From Streptomyces durocortorensis (GTDB lineage: Bacteria; Actinomycetota; Actinomycetes; Streptomycetales; Streptomycetaceae): a DNA stretch of 64,000 nt. The stretch lies in contig NZ_CP134500.1 of the NCBI RefSeq assembly GCF_031760065.1, forward strand, positions 5,704,001 to 5,768,000, read 5' to 3'. Below, in pieces: positions 8,525 through 17,028 of this stretch. A program made the translations under genes and the position numbers. The notes under the pieces are model-generated. The model worked only from the letters and a program-made list of their open reading frames with translations, ran no database searches and had not been told where the DNA came from. Positions within the stretch are counted from its first letter, which is position 1; every line of letters begins with the position of its first letter.

Positions 8525-9609
8525 TGAACGACTCTTCCTGGGGCGCCCCGCAAGGAGCGGGTTACTGGGGCACGCCCGAGATGAGGGCTGCCCCGGCGGG
8601 TCCTGCCCACGATGTGCATGACGCCCAGCAGACTCGGCCCATGCCCAACGTGCCGGACGTTCCCGACGCAGGTAGAGACGCAGCCGACCGCGCCGACCGG
8701 GACAGGGATGCCGCTCACGTCAGCGGCCCCCTGTTCCGTGACGAGATGCCGCAGGAGCCCATGTCCACCCCGCTGCCGCCCCCGCCGCAGAAGAAGCGCG
8801 CGGGGCGTGATCTGCGCGCCGCCATAGGAGTGGGCGTGGGTCTCGGTGCCGTCATCGTCGCCTCGCTGTTCATCGTGAAGGCCGTCTTCATCGGCGTGAT
8901 AGCGGTCGCCGTCGTCGTCGGCCTCTGGGAGCTCACCTCCCGTCTCCAGGAGCGCAAAGGCATCAAGGCGCCCCTGGTTCCGCTGGCCGTCGGCGGCGCC
9001 GCGATGGTCATCGCCGGTTATGTCCGGGGCCCTGAGGGGGCCTGGGTCGCCATGGCCCTCACCGCCCTCGCGGTGCTGGTCTGGCGGATGACCGAACCGC
9101 CGGAGGGATATCTCAAGGACGTCACCGCCGGGGTCTTCGCGGCGTTCTACGTCCCCTTCCTGGCCACCTTCGTCGCCCTGCTGCTGACGGCGGACGACGG
9201 GCCGTGGCGGGTCCTCACCTTCCTCGTCCTCACCGTGGTCAGCGACACCGGGGCGTACGCCGTCGGCTGGCGCTTCGGCAAGCACAAGCTCGCCCCCCGC
9301 ATCAGCCCCGGCAAGACCCGCGAGGGCCTGCTCGGCGCGGTCGCCTTCGCGATGGCCGCCGGTGCGCTGTGCATGGAGTTCCTGATCGACGGCGGCGCCT
9401 GGTGGCAGGGGCTGCTGCTCGGCCTCGCGGTCGCGGCCAGCGCCACCCTCGGTGACCTGGGCGAATCCATGATCAAGCGGGACCTCGGCATCAAGGACAT
9501 GGGTACCCTGCTCCCCGGCCACGGCGGCATCATGGACCGGCTGGACTCGCTGCTGCCCACCGCGCCGGTGGTGTGGCTGCTGATGGTGCTGTTCGTCGGC
9601 TCCGGCTGA
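8524..9609 (+). CDS. cdsA: Phosphatidate cytidylyltransferase
   Basis: CdsA makes CDP-diacylglycerol from CTP and phosphatidic acid, the branch-point precursor of phosphatidylinositol, cardiolipin and phosphatidylethanolamine. The 361-residue protein has a proline-rich cytoplasmic N-terminus of about 90 residues, then about eight membrane helices. Near the C-terminus is the family signature, visible as KRDLGIKDMGTLLPGHGGIM and DRLDS. Its ATG overlaps the frr stop, so it is coupled to the translation operon. The long polar N-terminal extension is common in actinobacteria. Product CDP-DAG also feeds the phosphatidylinositol on which pimB (18,225) acts. Confidence 0.97.
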   Translation: MNDSSWGAPQGAGYWGTPEMRAAPAGPAHDVHDAQQTRPMPNVPDVPDAGRDAADRADRDRDAAHVSGPLFRDEMPQEPMSTPLPPPPQKKRAGRDLRAAIGVGVGLGAVIVASLFIVKAVFIGVIAVAVVVGLWELTSRLQERKGIKAPLVPLAVGGAAMVIAGYVRGPEGAWVAMALTALAVLVWRMTEPPEGYLKDVTAGVFAAFYVPFLATFVALLLTADDGPWRVLTFLVLTVVSDTGAYAVGWRFGKHKLAPRISPGKTREGLLGAVAFAMAAGALCMEFLIDGGAWWQGLLLGLAVAASATLGDLGESMIKRDLGIKDMGTLLPGHGGIMDRLDSLLPTAPVVWLLMVLFVGSG

Positions 9610-9710
9610 GCCACCGCACACCCCGTCCCACCTGCAATTCTTTACGGTGAGGGCTCGTTGTCCACAGGGCGGCGGGCCCTCACCCGTCTGTCTGCGACAC
9701 TGGATGAACC

Positions 9711-10817
9711 ATGCCTAAGCCCGGAGAACTCACTTTCGTCGCGCCCCGCGGAGCCAAGAAGCCCCCGCGGCACCTCGCCGACCTCACGCCCGCCGAGCGC
9801 AAGGAAGCGGTCGCCGAGACCGGCGAGAAGCCGTTCCGCGCCCAGCAGCTCTCGCAGCACTACTTCGCGCGGTATGCGCACGACCCGGCCCAGTGGACCA
9901 ACATTCCCGCCGGGTCCCGGGAGAAGCTCGCCGAGGCGCTGTTCCCCGAGCTGATGTCCGTGGTCCGCCACATCAGCTGCGACGACGACACCACCCGCAA
10001 GACCCTGTGGAAGCTGCACGACGGCACGCTCGTCGAGTCCGTCCTGATGCGCTACCCGGAGCGCGTCACGATGTGCATCTCCTCGCAGGCGGGCTGCGGG
10101 ATGAACTGCCCCTTCTGCGCCACCGGGCAGGCCGGGCTCGACCGCAATCTGTCCACCGCCGAGATCGTGCACCAGATCGTCGACGGCATGCGCGCCCTGC
10201 GCGACGGCGAGGTGCCGGGCGGCCCCGCCCGGCTGTCCAACATCGTCTTCATGGGCATGGGCGAGCCGCTCGCCAACTACAAGCGGGTCGTCGGTGCCAT
10301 CCGCCGGCTCACCGACCCCGAGCCGGACGGCCTCGGCCTCTCGCAGCGCGGGATCACCGTCTCCACCGTGGGCCTCGTCCCGGCGATGCTGCGCTTCGCC
10401 GACGAGGGCTTCAAGTGCCGCCTGGCCGTCTCGCTGCACGCCCCGGACGACGAGCTGCGCGACACCCTGGTCCCCGTCAACACCCGGTGGAAGGTCCGCG
10501 AGGTCCTGGACGCCGCGTGGGAGTACGCGGAGAAGTCGGGCCGCCGCATCTCCATCGAGTACGCCCTGATCCGGGACATCAACGACCAGGCCTGGCGCGG
10601 TGACCTGCTCGGCAGGCTCCTCAAGGGCAAGCGGGTCCACGTCAACCTCATCCCGCTCAACCCCACGCCCGGCTCCAAGTGGACCGCCTCGCGCCCCGAG
10701 GACGAGAAGGCGTTCGTCGAGGCCATCGCGGCCCACGGTGTGCCCGTCACCGTCCGGGACACCCGGGGCCAGGAGATCGACGGGGCCTGCGGGCAGCTGG
10801 CGGCCTCCGAGCGCTGA
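9711..10817 (+). CDS. rlmN: Dual-specificity 23S rRNA/tRNA m2A methyltransferase RlmN
   Basis: RlmN is a radical-SAM enzyme that methylates C2 of A2503 in 23S rRNA and of A37 in some tRNAs. The 4Fe-4S motif CxxxCxxC is seen as CGMNCPFC near residue 130. The S-adenosylmethionine-binding GEPL is within [14 protein letters not shown], and the two catalytic cysteines are plausibly the Cys in [13 protein letters not shown]... region and Cys in IDGACGQL at the C-terminus. 368 residues is normal length. It lies 101 bases downstream of cdsA, with TCTTTACGG in the gap, so it may have its own promoter. Confidence 0.97.
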   Translation: MPKPGELTFVAPRGAKKPPRHLADLTPAERKEAVAETGEKPFRAQQLSQHYFARYAHDPAQWTNIPAGSREKLAEALFPELMSVVRHISCDDDTTRKTLWKLHDGTLVESVLMRYPERVTMCISSQAGCGMNCPFCATGQAGLDRNLSTAEIVHQIVDGMRALRDGEVPGGPARLSNIVFMGMGEPLANYKRVVGAIRRLTDPEPDGLGLSQRGITVSTVGLVPAMLRFADEGFKCRLAVSLHAPDDELRDTLVPVNTRWKVREVLDAAWEYAEKSGRRISIEYALIRDINDQAWRGDLLGRLLKGKRVHVNLIPLNPTPGSKWTASRPEDEKAFVEAIAAHGVPVTVRDTRGQEIDGACGQLAASER

Positions 10818-10884
10818 CAGCGGCCACCTCTCCGGGGCCGGACGAAACCGCCGGTGTAGCCTGGGCCCGCAATCAACTGCATAT

Positions 10885-10986
10885 TCCGACAGGGGAGCGC
10901 CACAGCGCTGAGAGTGCGGCACCAAGGACAGGTTGGCCGCAGACCCTCTGAACCTCGCCCGGGTCATTCCGGGTAGGAAGTTCGGA
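10885..10986 (+). promoter_or_regulatory. TPP (thiamine pyrophosphate) riboswitch, THI element
   Basis: The conserved THI-box blocks are in the right order: AGGGGAGCGC, then GCTGAGAGTGCGG (CTGAGA at 10,908-10,913), then CTCTGAACCTCGCCCGGGT and a closing GGGTAGGAAG. P1 can pair 10,885-10,889 with 10,982-10,986. The aptamer lies 95 bases before thiB. Binding of TPP is expected to lower expression of the transporter when thiamine is plentiful. A TAGCCT at 10,857-10,862 could be the -10 of its promoter. Confidence 0.93.
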
Positions 10987-11004
10987 CCTTACTCAAGCTG
11001 TTGC

Positions 11005-11046
11005 GCCCTGCCCGCTTCCGGTTACGGCTCCGGCGGCGGGCGGGGC
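11005..11046 (+). promoter_or_regulatory. Hairpin in the riboswitch expression platform
   Basis: An 11-bp stem (11,005-11,015 with 11,036-11,046, one G-T pair) encloses a 20-base loop; TCTCTT follows a few bases later. It could be a weak intrinsic terminator or an anti-sequester element between the aptamer and the ribosome binding site. Confidence 0.4.
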
Positions 11047-11055
11047 CGCGTCTCT

Positions 11056-11075
11056 TCCTGGTCACCTCCAGGAGG
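11056..11075 (+). promoter_or_regulatory. Shine-Dalgarno-sequestering hairpin before thiB
   Basis: TCCTGG (11,056-11,061) can pair with CCAGGA (11,068-11,073) across a 6-base loop, burying most of the AGGAGG ribosome binding site (11,070-11,075) that lies 5 bases before the thiB ATG. This is a plausible translational off-switch for the upstream TPP aptamer. Confidence 0.55.
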
Positions 11076-11080
11076 ACCAC

Positions 11081-12178
11081 ATGAACACCACCACGAAGTA
11101 CGCGGCGACCGCGCTCGCCGCCGCGCTCGGCGTCACCGTGCTCGCGGGCTGCGGCAGCGACGACGGTACGGCGGGCTCCGGCGCCTCCAAGGGCAGCGGT
11201 TCCAAGACCGTGACCCTGGTCAGCCATGACTCCTTCACCGTCTCGGACGAGGTGCTGAAGGCGTTCACCAAGGAGACCGGCTACACCGTCGAGATCCTCA
11301 AGAGCGGCGACGCAGGGGCCGCGCTCAACCAGGAGATCCTGACCAAGGGCTCCCCGCGCGGTGACGTCTTCTTCGGAGTCGACAACACCCTGCTCTCCCG
11401 CGCCCTCGACAACGGTCTCTTCACCGCGTATGAGGCCAAGGGCCTGGACCGGGTCGCCAAGGGCACCCAGCAGGACGAGAAGCACCGGGTGACGCCGGTT
11501 GATACCGGTGACATCTGCGTCAACTATGACAAGCAGTACTTCACGGACAAGAAGCTCGCGCCGCCGGAGACCTTCGAGGACCTGCTGAAGCCCGCGTACA
11601 AGAACCTCCTGGTGACCGAGAACGCGGCCAGTTCCTCGCCCGGTCTCGGCTTCCTCCTCGGCACCATCGCCAGCCAGGGCGAGGACGGCTATGAGGCGTA
11701 CTGGAAGAAGCTCAAGGCCAACGGCGTCAAGGTCGTCGACGGCTGGGAGCAGGCGTACAACGAGGAGTTCTCCGGCTCCGCGGGCGGCAAGAAGACCAAG
11801 GCGGACCGGCCGCTCGTCGTCTCCTACGCCTCCAGCCCGCCCGTCGAGGTCCTCTACGCCGACCCGCAGCCGAAGGAGGCCCCCACCGGGGTCGCGACCG
11901 GCACCTGCTTCCGGCAGACCGAGTACGCCGGGCTGCTGACCGGGGCGAAGAACGAGGAGGGCGGCAAGGCGCTGCTGGACTTCATGATCAGCAAGACGTT
12001 CCAGGAGGACATGCCGCTGAACATGTTCGTGAACCCCGTCGTGACGGACGCGGAGCTGCCCGAGCTGTTCACGGAGTTCGGCGAGACCGTCGAAGCGCCC
12101 CCCACCGTCACGCCCGAGAAGATCGCCGCCAACCGTGAGCAGTGGATCAAGTCGTGGCAGTCGCTCGTCCTGAGGTAG
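11081..12178 (+). CDS. thiB: Thiamine ABC importer, substrate-binding lipoprotein
   Basis: This protein captures thiamine (or a phosphate ester or precursor) outside the membrane for import. The 365-residue product has a lipoprotein signal with lipobox LAGC, lipidated Cys at residue 24. The mature part has the ThiB/TbpA pattern TVTLVSHDSFTVSDEVLKAF and GDVFFGVDNTLLSRALDNGL. The TPP riboswitch directly upstream supports thiamine as the ligand; an iron-binding or other family member would not be expected there. It overlaps the permease gene by 37 bases if that starts at 12,142. Confidence 0.9.
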   Translation: MNTTTKYAATALAAALGVTVLAGCGSDDGTAGSGASKGSGSKTVTLVSHDSFTVSDEVLKAFTKETGYTVEILKSGDAGAALNQEILTKGSPRGDVFFGVDNTLLSRALDNGLFTAYEAKGLDRVAKGTQQDEKHRVTPVDTGDICVNYDKQYFTDKKLAPPETFEDLLKPAYKNLLVTENAASSSPGLGFLLGTIASQGEDGYEAYWKKLKANGVKVVDGWEQAYNEEFSGSAGGKKTKADRPLVVSYASSPPVEVLYADPQPKEAPTGVATGTCFRQTEYAGLLTGAKNEEGGKALLDFMISKTFQEDMPLNMFVNPVVTDAELPELFTEFGETVEAPPTVTPEKIAANREQWIKSWQSLVLR

Positions 12179-13896
12179 GGCCCGAAGCGGAGCCCGAAGC
12201 GGAAGCCGCGCCGCCCGGCCGTGGGTCCGGGCGGCGCGGTGCCGCGGTGCGGCTCGGCCTGATGGCCGTGCCCGTCGCGTTCTTCGCCGTCTTCTTCGCC
12301 TACCCCGTGTCCGCGATCGTCGGCCGCGGGGTGAAGACGGACGGCGTCTGGCAGTTCGGGCGGATCGGTGAGGTGCTGGCCCGCCCGGACATCCTCGACG
12401 TCCTCTGGTTCACCACCTGGCAGGCCCTCGCCTCGACCGCGCTCACGCTGCTGATCGCCCTGCCCGGGGCGTATGTCTTCGCCCGCTTCGACTTCCCGGG
12501 CAAACAGGTGCTGCGGGCGGTCGTCACCGTGCCGTTCGTGCTGCCGACCGTCGTCGTCGGCACCGCCTTCCTGGCGCTGCTGGGGCGCGGTGGGCTCCTC
12601 GACGAGCTGTGGGGCCTCCGCCTCGACACCACCGTATGGGCGATCCTGCTCGCCCACGTCTTCTTCAACTACGCCGTGGTCGTCCGGACGGTCGGCGGGC
12701 TCTGGTCCCAGCTGGACCCGCGTCAGGAGGAGGCCGCCCGGGTGCTCGGTGCGGGACGGTTCGCCGCCTTCCGCCGGGTGACCCTGCCCGCACTCGCCCC
12801 CGCCGTCGCCGCCGCCGCGCTGATGGTCTTCCTCTTCACGTTCACCTCCTTCGGCGTCGTGCAGATCCTCGGCGGACCGGCGTACTCCACCCTGGAGGTG
12901 GAGATCTACCGGCAGACCGCGCAACTGCTCGACCTGCCGACCGCCGCCGTGCTGACCATGGTCCAGTTCGTGGCCGTCGGCGCGATCCTCGCCGTGCACG
13001 CCGTGACCGTACGCCGCCGGGAGCGGGCGCTGAAGCTCGTCGACCCGGCGCAGACGTCCCGCAGGCCGCGCGGCGCCGGACAGTGGGCGCTGCTCGGCGG
13101 CGTCCTGCTCACCGCACTGCTGCTGATCCTGATGCCGCTCGGAGTGCTGGTGGAGCGTTCCTTCGACGGAGCGGACGGAGCCGACGGGCCGGGCGGTTAC
13201 GGCTTCGGCTACTACCGGGCCCTCCAGTCGGCCGGGTCGGGCGGCTCCTCCACCTTCCTGGTGCCGCCGCTGGAGGCCGTCGGGAACTCCCTGCGGTACG
13301 CGCTCGTCGCCACGCTCATCGCCCTCGTCGTCGGCGGGCTCGCGGCCGCGGCCCTGACCCGCCGGGCGGGACGGCTCGTGCGGGGCTTCGACGCGCTGCT
13401 GATGCTGCCCCTGGGAGTCTCCGCCGTCACCGTCGGTTTCGGCTTCCTCATCACCCTCGACAAGCCGCCGCTCGACCTGCGAACCTCCTGGATCCTGGTC
13501 CCGCTGGCCCAGGCGCTGGTCGGTGTCCCCTTCGTCGTACGGACCATGCTGCCCGTGCTGCGCGCGGTCGACGACCGGCTGCGGGAGGCCGCCGCCGTGC
13601 TCGGGGCCTCGCCGCTGCGGGCGTGGCGTGAGGTCGATCTGCCGCTGGTGCGGCGGGCGCTCCTGGTCGCGGCGGGGTTCGCGTTCGCCGTGTCGCTCGG
13701 GGAGTTCGGCGCCACCGTCTTCATCGCGCGGCCGGACAACCCGACCCTGCCGGTCGCCGTGGCCCGGCTGCTGGGCCGGTCCGGGGAGCTCAACTACGGG
13801 CAGGCGATGGCCCTCAGCACGATTCTGATGCTGGTGTGCGCGGTGTCGCTGCTGCTCCTCGAACGCATCCGCACCGACCGATCCGGGGAGTTCTGA
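12142..13896 (+). CDS. thiP: Thiamine ABC importer, fused double permease
   Basis: A 584-residue membrane protein with two tandem binding-protein-dependent permease domains. Each has about six helices and an EAA loop: QEEAARVLGAGRFAAFRRVT near residue 195, and REAAAVLGASPLRAWREVD near residue 490. This is the ThiP/FbpB two-in-one layout. Start: the ATG at 12,142 overlaps thiB by 37 bases; an in-frame GTG at 12,154 is an alternative, and the first 35 residues are low-complexity and alanine/glutamate-rich. The EAA loops dock on ThiQ, encoded immediately downstream. Confidence 0.88.
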   Translation: MDQVVAVARPEVGPEAEPEAEAAPPGRGSGRRGAAVRLGLMAVPVAFFAVFFAYPVSAIVGRGVKTDGVWQFGRIGEVLARPDILDVLWFTTWQALASTALTLLIALPGAYVFARFDFPGKQVLRAVVTVPFVLPTVVVGTAFLALLGRGGLLDELWGLRLDTTVWAILLAHVFFNYAVVVRTVGGLWSQLDPRQEEAARVLGAGRFAAFRRVTLPALAPAVAAAALMVFLFTFTSFGVVQILGGPAYSTLEVEIYRQTAQLLDLPTAAVLTMVQFVAVGAILAVHAVTVRRRERALKLVDPAQTSRRPRGAGQWALLGGVLLTALLLILMPLGVLVERSFDGADGADGPGGYGFGYYRALQSAGSGGSSTFLVPPLEAVGNSLRYALVATLIALVVGGLAAAALTRRAGRLVRGFDALLMLPLGVSAVTVGFGFLITLDKPPLDLRTSWILVPLAQALVGVPFVVRTMLPVLRAVDDRLREAAAVLGASPLRAWREVDLPLVRRALLVAAGFAFAVSLGEFGATVFIARPDNPTLPVAVARLLGRSGELNYGQAMALSTILMLVCAVSLLLLERIRTDRSGEF

Positions 13897-13901
13897 ACGA
13901 C

Positions 13902-14942
13902 ATGCTGAGCTTGCAGGCGGCCACCGTACGGTTCGGGAAGCGGGCCGCGCTCGACGCCGTCGACCTGGAGGTCGCCGACCACCGGATCGTCTGCGTCCTC
14001 GGGCCCAGCGGCAGCGGGAAGTCCACCCTGCTGCGCGCCGTCGCCGGGCTTCAGCCCATGGACGGCGGACGGGTGCTGCTGGCCGGGCAGGACCAGGCGG
14101 GCGTCCCGGTGCACCGGCGCGGCCTCGGCCTGATGTTCCAGGACCACCAGCTCTTCCCGCACCGGGACGTCGGCGCCAACGTCGCCTTCGGGCTGCGCAT
14201 GCACGGCACCGGGCGTGCCGAGTCCGAGCGCCGGGTCCGGGAGCTGCTGGAGATGGTGGGCCTGCCGGGAGCCGAACGCCGCGCGGTCGCCGCGCTCTCC
14301 GGCGGCGAGCAGCAGCGTGTCGCCCTGGCCCGGGCGCTGGCCCCGCGCCCCAGGCTCCTGATGCTGGACGAGCCGCTCGGCCAGCTCGACCGCAGCCTGC
14401 GCGAACGGCTCGTCGTCGAACTGCGCACCTTGTTCAGGGAGCTGGGTACGACGGTGCTCGCCGTCACCCATGACCAGGGCGAGGCGTTCGCGCTCGCCGA
14501 CCGGGTCGTCGTGATGCGGGACGGCAGGATCGCCCAGGAGGGCAGCCCGCTGGAGGTCTGGCAGCGTCCCGCCTCCGCGTTCGTCGCCCGCTTCCTCGGC
14601 TTCGACAACGTCACCGCGGCCACGGTCACCGGACAGGCCGCCGCCACCGTCTGGGGCAAGGTCCCGGTGCCCGAGGGTTCCCCGCAGGGCGAGGCCGATC
14701 TGCTGGTCCGCCCCGCCGGGGTCCTGATCGGCGCCCCCGATGAGGGCCTGCGCTGCACGGTCGGCGTCCGTACCTTCCGCGGCAACCATGTGACCGTGCG
14801 CCTGACGCCCGAGAACGCGCCGGTGCTGGAGGCCGAATGCGCCCTGCGCGACACCCCGGACGAGGGTGCGGTCGTGGGCGTCCGCTTCGACGCGGCGGAG
14901 ACGGTGGTGCTGGCGGATTCCGGGCAGCCGTCAGGGGCGTGA
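13902..14942 (+). CDS. thiQ: Thiamine ABC importer, ATPase
   Basis: ATP-binding subunit that powers the importer. 346 residues with Walker A GPSGSGKST at 34-42, a Q-loop Gln in LMFQDHQLFPH, signature LSGGEQQR, Walker B LLMLDEPL and the switch His in AVTHDQGEAF; all key residues are present. A C-terminal TOBE-like regulatory domain (about 235-346) makes it longer than E. coli ThiQ and closer to the FbpC/PotA type. The ATG at 13,902 follows GGGGAG; it starts 6 bases after the permease stop. The gene is convergent with the response regulator 11 bases further on. Confidence 0.9.
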   Translation: MLSLQAATVRFGKRAALDAVDLEVADHRIVCVLGPSGSGKSTLLRAVAGLQPMDGGRVLLAGQDQAGVPVHRRGLGLMFQDHQLFPHRDVGANVAFGLRMHGTGRAESERRVRELLEMVGLPGAERRAVAALSGGEQQRVALARALAPRPRLLMLDEPLGQLDRSLRERLVVELRTLFRELGTTVLAVTHDQGEAFALADRVVVMRDGRIAQEGSPLEVWQRPASAFVARFLGFDNVTAATVTGQAAATVWGKVPVPEGSPQGEADLLVRPAGVLIGAPDEGLRCTVGVRTFRGNHVTVRLTPENAPVLEAECALRDTPDEGAVVGVRFDAAETVVLADSGQPSGA

Positions 14943-14952
14943 GGGGCGGCCG

Positions 14953-15621
14953 TCAGGAGCCGCAGGTCCCCGCCACCACCAGCCCCAGCTCGTACGCCAG
15001 GATCACCGCCTGCGCCCGGTCCCGCAGCCCCATCTTCGCGAACAGCCGGTTGATGTGGGTCTTCACCGTGTGATCGGTGATGGTCAGCCGGTCCGCGATG
15101 TCCGCGTTGGACAGGCCCTGGGCGATCAGGACGAGTACCTCGGCCTCGCGCGCGGTCAGCCCCTCGACGGAGCGCGGCGGGCGAGCGCCGGCCCGCTGCC
15201 GGGTGAACTCGGAGATGAGCCGCCCGGTGATCTCGGGGGCCAGCAGGGCGTGCCCGTCGGCCACCACCCGGACCGCGTGGAGCAGTTCGGGAAAGGTCGC
15301 GTCCTTCAGGAGGAAGCCGCTGGCCCCGGCGGTGAGCGCGTCGTACACGTACTCGTCCAGGCCGAAGGTCGTGAGCATCAGCGCCCTCGTCGCCCCGCCG
15401 GACGCGGCGACGATCTCCCGGGCCGCGTCGATGCCGCCGAGCCGGGGCATCCGGATGTCCAGCAGCGCCACGTCGGGCCGCAGTGCGGCGGCGGCGCGGA
15501 TCGCCTGCTCGCCGTCCTCCGCCTCCCCGACCACCTCGATGTCGTCCTGGGTGTCCAGCAGGCTGGAGAACGCCGTCCGTACGACCGCCTGGTCGTCGGC
15601 CACCAGTACCCGGATCACCAC
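14953..15621 (-). CDS. NarL/LuxR-type response regulator
   Basis: The 222-residue two-component regulator has a receiver domain with acidic pocket VADDQ (D9, D10), the phosphoacceptor Asp55 in ALLDIRMP and the switch Lys in LLKDATF. A LuxR-type helix-turn-helix follows at about residues 155-215 (LTAREAEVLVLIAQGLSNAD). Its GTG start overlaps the stop of the histidine kinase gene, so both proteins are made from one coupled transcript. Its targets are unknown; the neighbours (thiamine import, mannosyltransferase) give no firm hint. Confidence 0.93.
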   Translation of the reverse strand: MVIRVLVADDQAVVRTAFSSLLDTQDDIEVVGEAEDGEQAIRAAAALRPDVALLDIRMPRLGGIDAAREIVAASGGATRALMLTTFGLDEYVYDALTAGASGFLLKDATFPELLHAVRVVADGHALLAPEITGRLISEFTRQRAGARPPRSVEGLTAREAEVLVLIAQGLSNADIADRLTITDHTVKTHINRLFAKMGLRDRAQAVILAYELGLVVAGTCGS

Positions 15622-16922
15622 GGAAGTTCCGCCTCCACCAGAAAGCCACCGGCCGCACCTCGGCCGGTGGTGAGTCTGCCACCGAGCAGGGTGGCCCGTT
15701 CGGCCATCCCCACCAGGCCGTGTCCCGCGCGGTCGGGGGTGTCGCCGGACGCGCCGGGCCCCGGCCCGTCGTCGGATGCTCGGACCGTCAACAGGCCCGG
15801 CCGGTAGTTCAGTTCCACGACCGTGCGGGCGCCCGGGGCGTGCCGCCGGGCGTTGGTCAGGGCCTCCTGGACGATCCGGTACGCCGACAGCTCCCAGGAC
15901 GCGGGCAGGGGGACGCGTTCGCCGGTGACGCGCAGTTCGGCCGTACCGCCCGCCGCCCGGTGCTGGTCGAGCAGATCGTCGAGACCGGCCAGCGACGGCT
16001 GCGGGGCGGTGAGCGGGACCGGTTCGGCGCCCTCGCCCGTCCGCAGCACCCCGAGCAGCCGCCGCAGCTCCGCCATCGAGGAGCGTGCCGTGCCCGCGAT
16101 CTCCTGGAAGGCGTCCCGTGCCGGGGGCGAGAGATCGGGTGTCGTGTACGTGGCGCTCTCGGCCCGCACCGCGATCACCGAGACCGAGTGCGCGATCATG
16201 TCATGCAACTCCCTTGCTATCGCAGCCCGTTCCGCCTCGGCCGCCTGCCGCCGCTCCATCGCCAGCAGCCGGGACTGGGCGGCGGCCCGCGTGTGCCGGC
16301 TCTCCTCGCGCGCCCGCACCGCGTCCCCCGTGCTCACCGCACCGAGGATCATCACCGTCAGCACCAGTGTCTCGGCGTAGAGGCCGAGGCTGAAGCGGTC
16401 GGTGCCCTGGAGCGCGGGCAGCCCGGGGGAGCCGTCCCGCGCCCACCGGTCGATGTGCACCAGGTTGACGGTCAGCGCCGTCAGCGAACCGGCCAGCACG
16501 AGGACCGCCGGATGCTGCACCCGGTGCCGCCCCAGGGTGTAGCAGCCGATCAGGGCCCCGGCGATGGTCGCGTACGCCATGTTGCCGTCGGTGGCGAAGC
16601 TGAGCAGGGCCGCACCCACGGTCAGGAACCCCACGGCGGGCCACGCCGCCCGCAGCGCGAGCGAGGCCGTGCAGGCCAGCACCCCGAACGCCGTGACCGC
16701 CGAACCCGGCACGACGGCCAGCTCCACGACCGCGAAGAGCGTCAGCGCCGCCCCGGTCAGCCAGGCGTACGAGGGTGCCGCCGCCCAGCGCCGCAGCCGT
16801 TGCCGTACGCCGTCGGCCGGCGGCGGAGCGGTCGCCGTGGCGGCGGTGGCGGCGGCCGGGCGGTCCGGCGTGATGGTGCGCGTCATACGGCGATTCTTCG
16901 TCACCGCCGGGGGCGGACGCAT
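15615..16922 (-). CDS. Sensor histidine kinase (HisKA_3 type)
   Basis: Membrane sensor partner of the response regulator that follows. The 435-residue protein starts with a disordered Ala-rich segment, then about five hydrophobic helices (residues 55-200) with no large extracellular loop. A dimerisation/phosphoacceptor helix with His in ERAAIARELHDMIAHSV follows, then a GHKL ATPase with the N-box (EALTNARRHAPG) and G-boxes (DDGPGPG, GHGLVGM). Such intramembrane-sensing kinases often respond to cell-envelope stress. The start at 16,922 or an in-frame ATG at 16,886 are both possible. Confidence 0.9.
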   Translation of the reverse strand: MRPPPAVTKNRRMTRTITPDRPAAATAATATAPPPADGVRQRLRRWAAAPSYAWLTGAALTLFAVVELAVVPGSAVTAFGVLACTASLALRAAWPAVGFLTVGAALLSFATDGNMAYATIAGALIGCYTLGRHRVQHPAVLVLAGSLTALTVNLVHIDRWARDGSPGLPALQGTDRFSLGLYAETLVLTVMILGAVSTGDAVRAREESRHTRAAAQSRLLAMERRQAAEAERAAIARELHDMIAHSVSVIAVRAESATYTTPDLSPPARDAFQEIAGTARSSMAELRRLLGVLRTGEGAEPVPLTAPQPSLAGLDDLLDQHRAAGGTAELRVTGERVPLPASWELSAYRIVQEALTNARRHAPGARTVVELNYRPGLLTVRASDDGPGPGASGDTPDRAGHGLVGMAERATLLGGRLTTGRGAAGGFLVEAELPW

Positions 16923-16989
16923 CGGAGCACGGGTGGAGTTCGGTGTGCCGTGTCATGCCACGGGTTGATCCGGAGGACCGGAGGGTGGT

Positions 16990-17020
16990 GTGACGATCGG
17001 TGAGCGGCCCGTTCCTAGCC
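16990..17020 (+). promoter_or_regulatory. Probable leaderless promoter of the GT-C-like gene
   Basis: A GTGACG (16,990-16,995) similar to the -35 consensus and TAGCCT (17,015-17,020) lie 19 bases apart. The ATG at 17,029 begins 8 bases after the -10, so transcription would start at or next to the start codon. Confidence 0.4.
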
Positions 17021-17028
17021 TCGGATCC

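Noticed and set aside
15483..17003. Plus-strand frame opposite the two-component genes
   Set aside because: It lies antisense to a kinase and regulator with complete motifs, and its product is Arg/Gly-rich without a domain.
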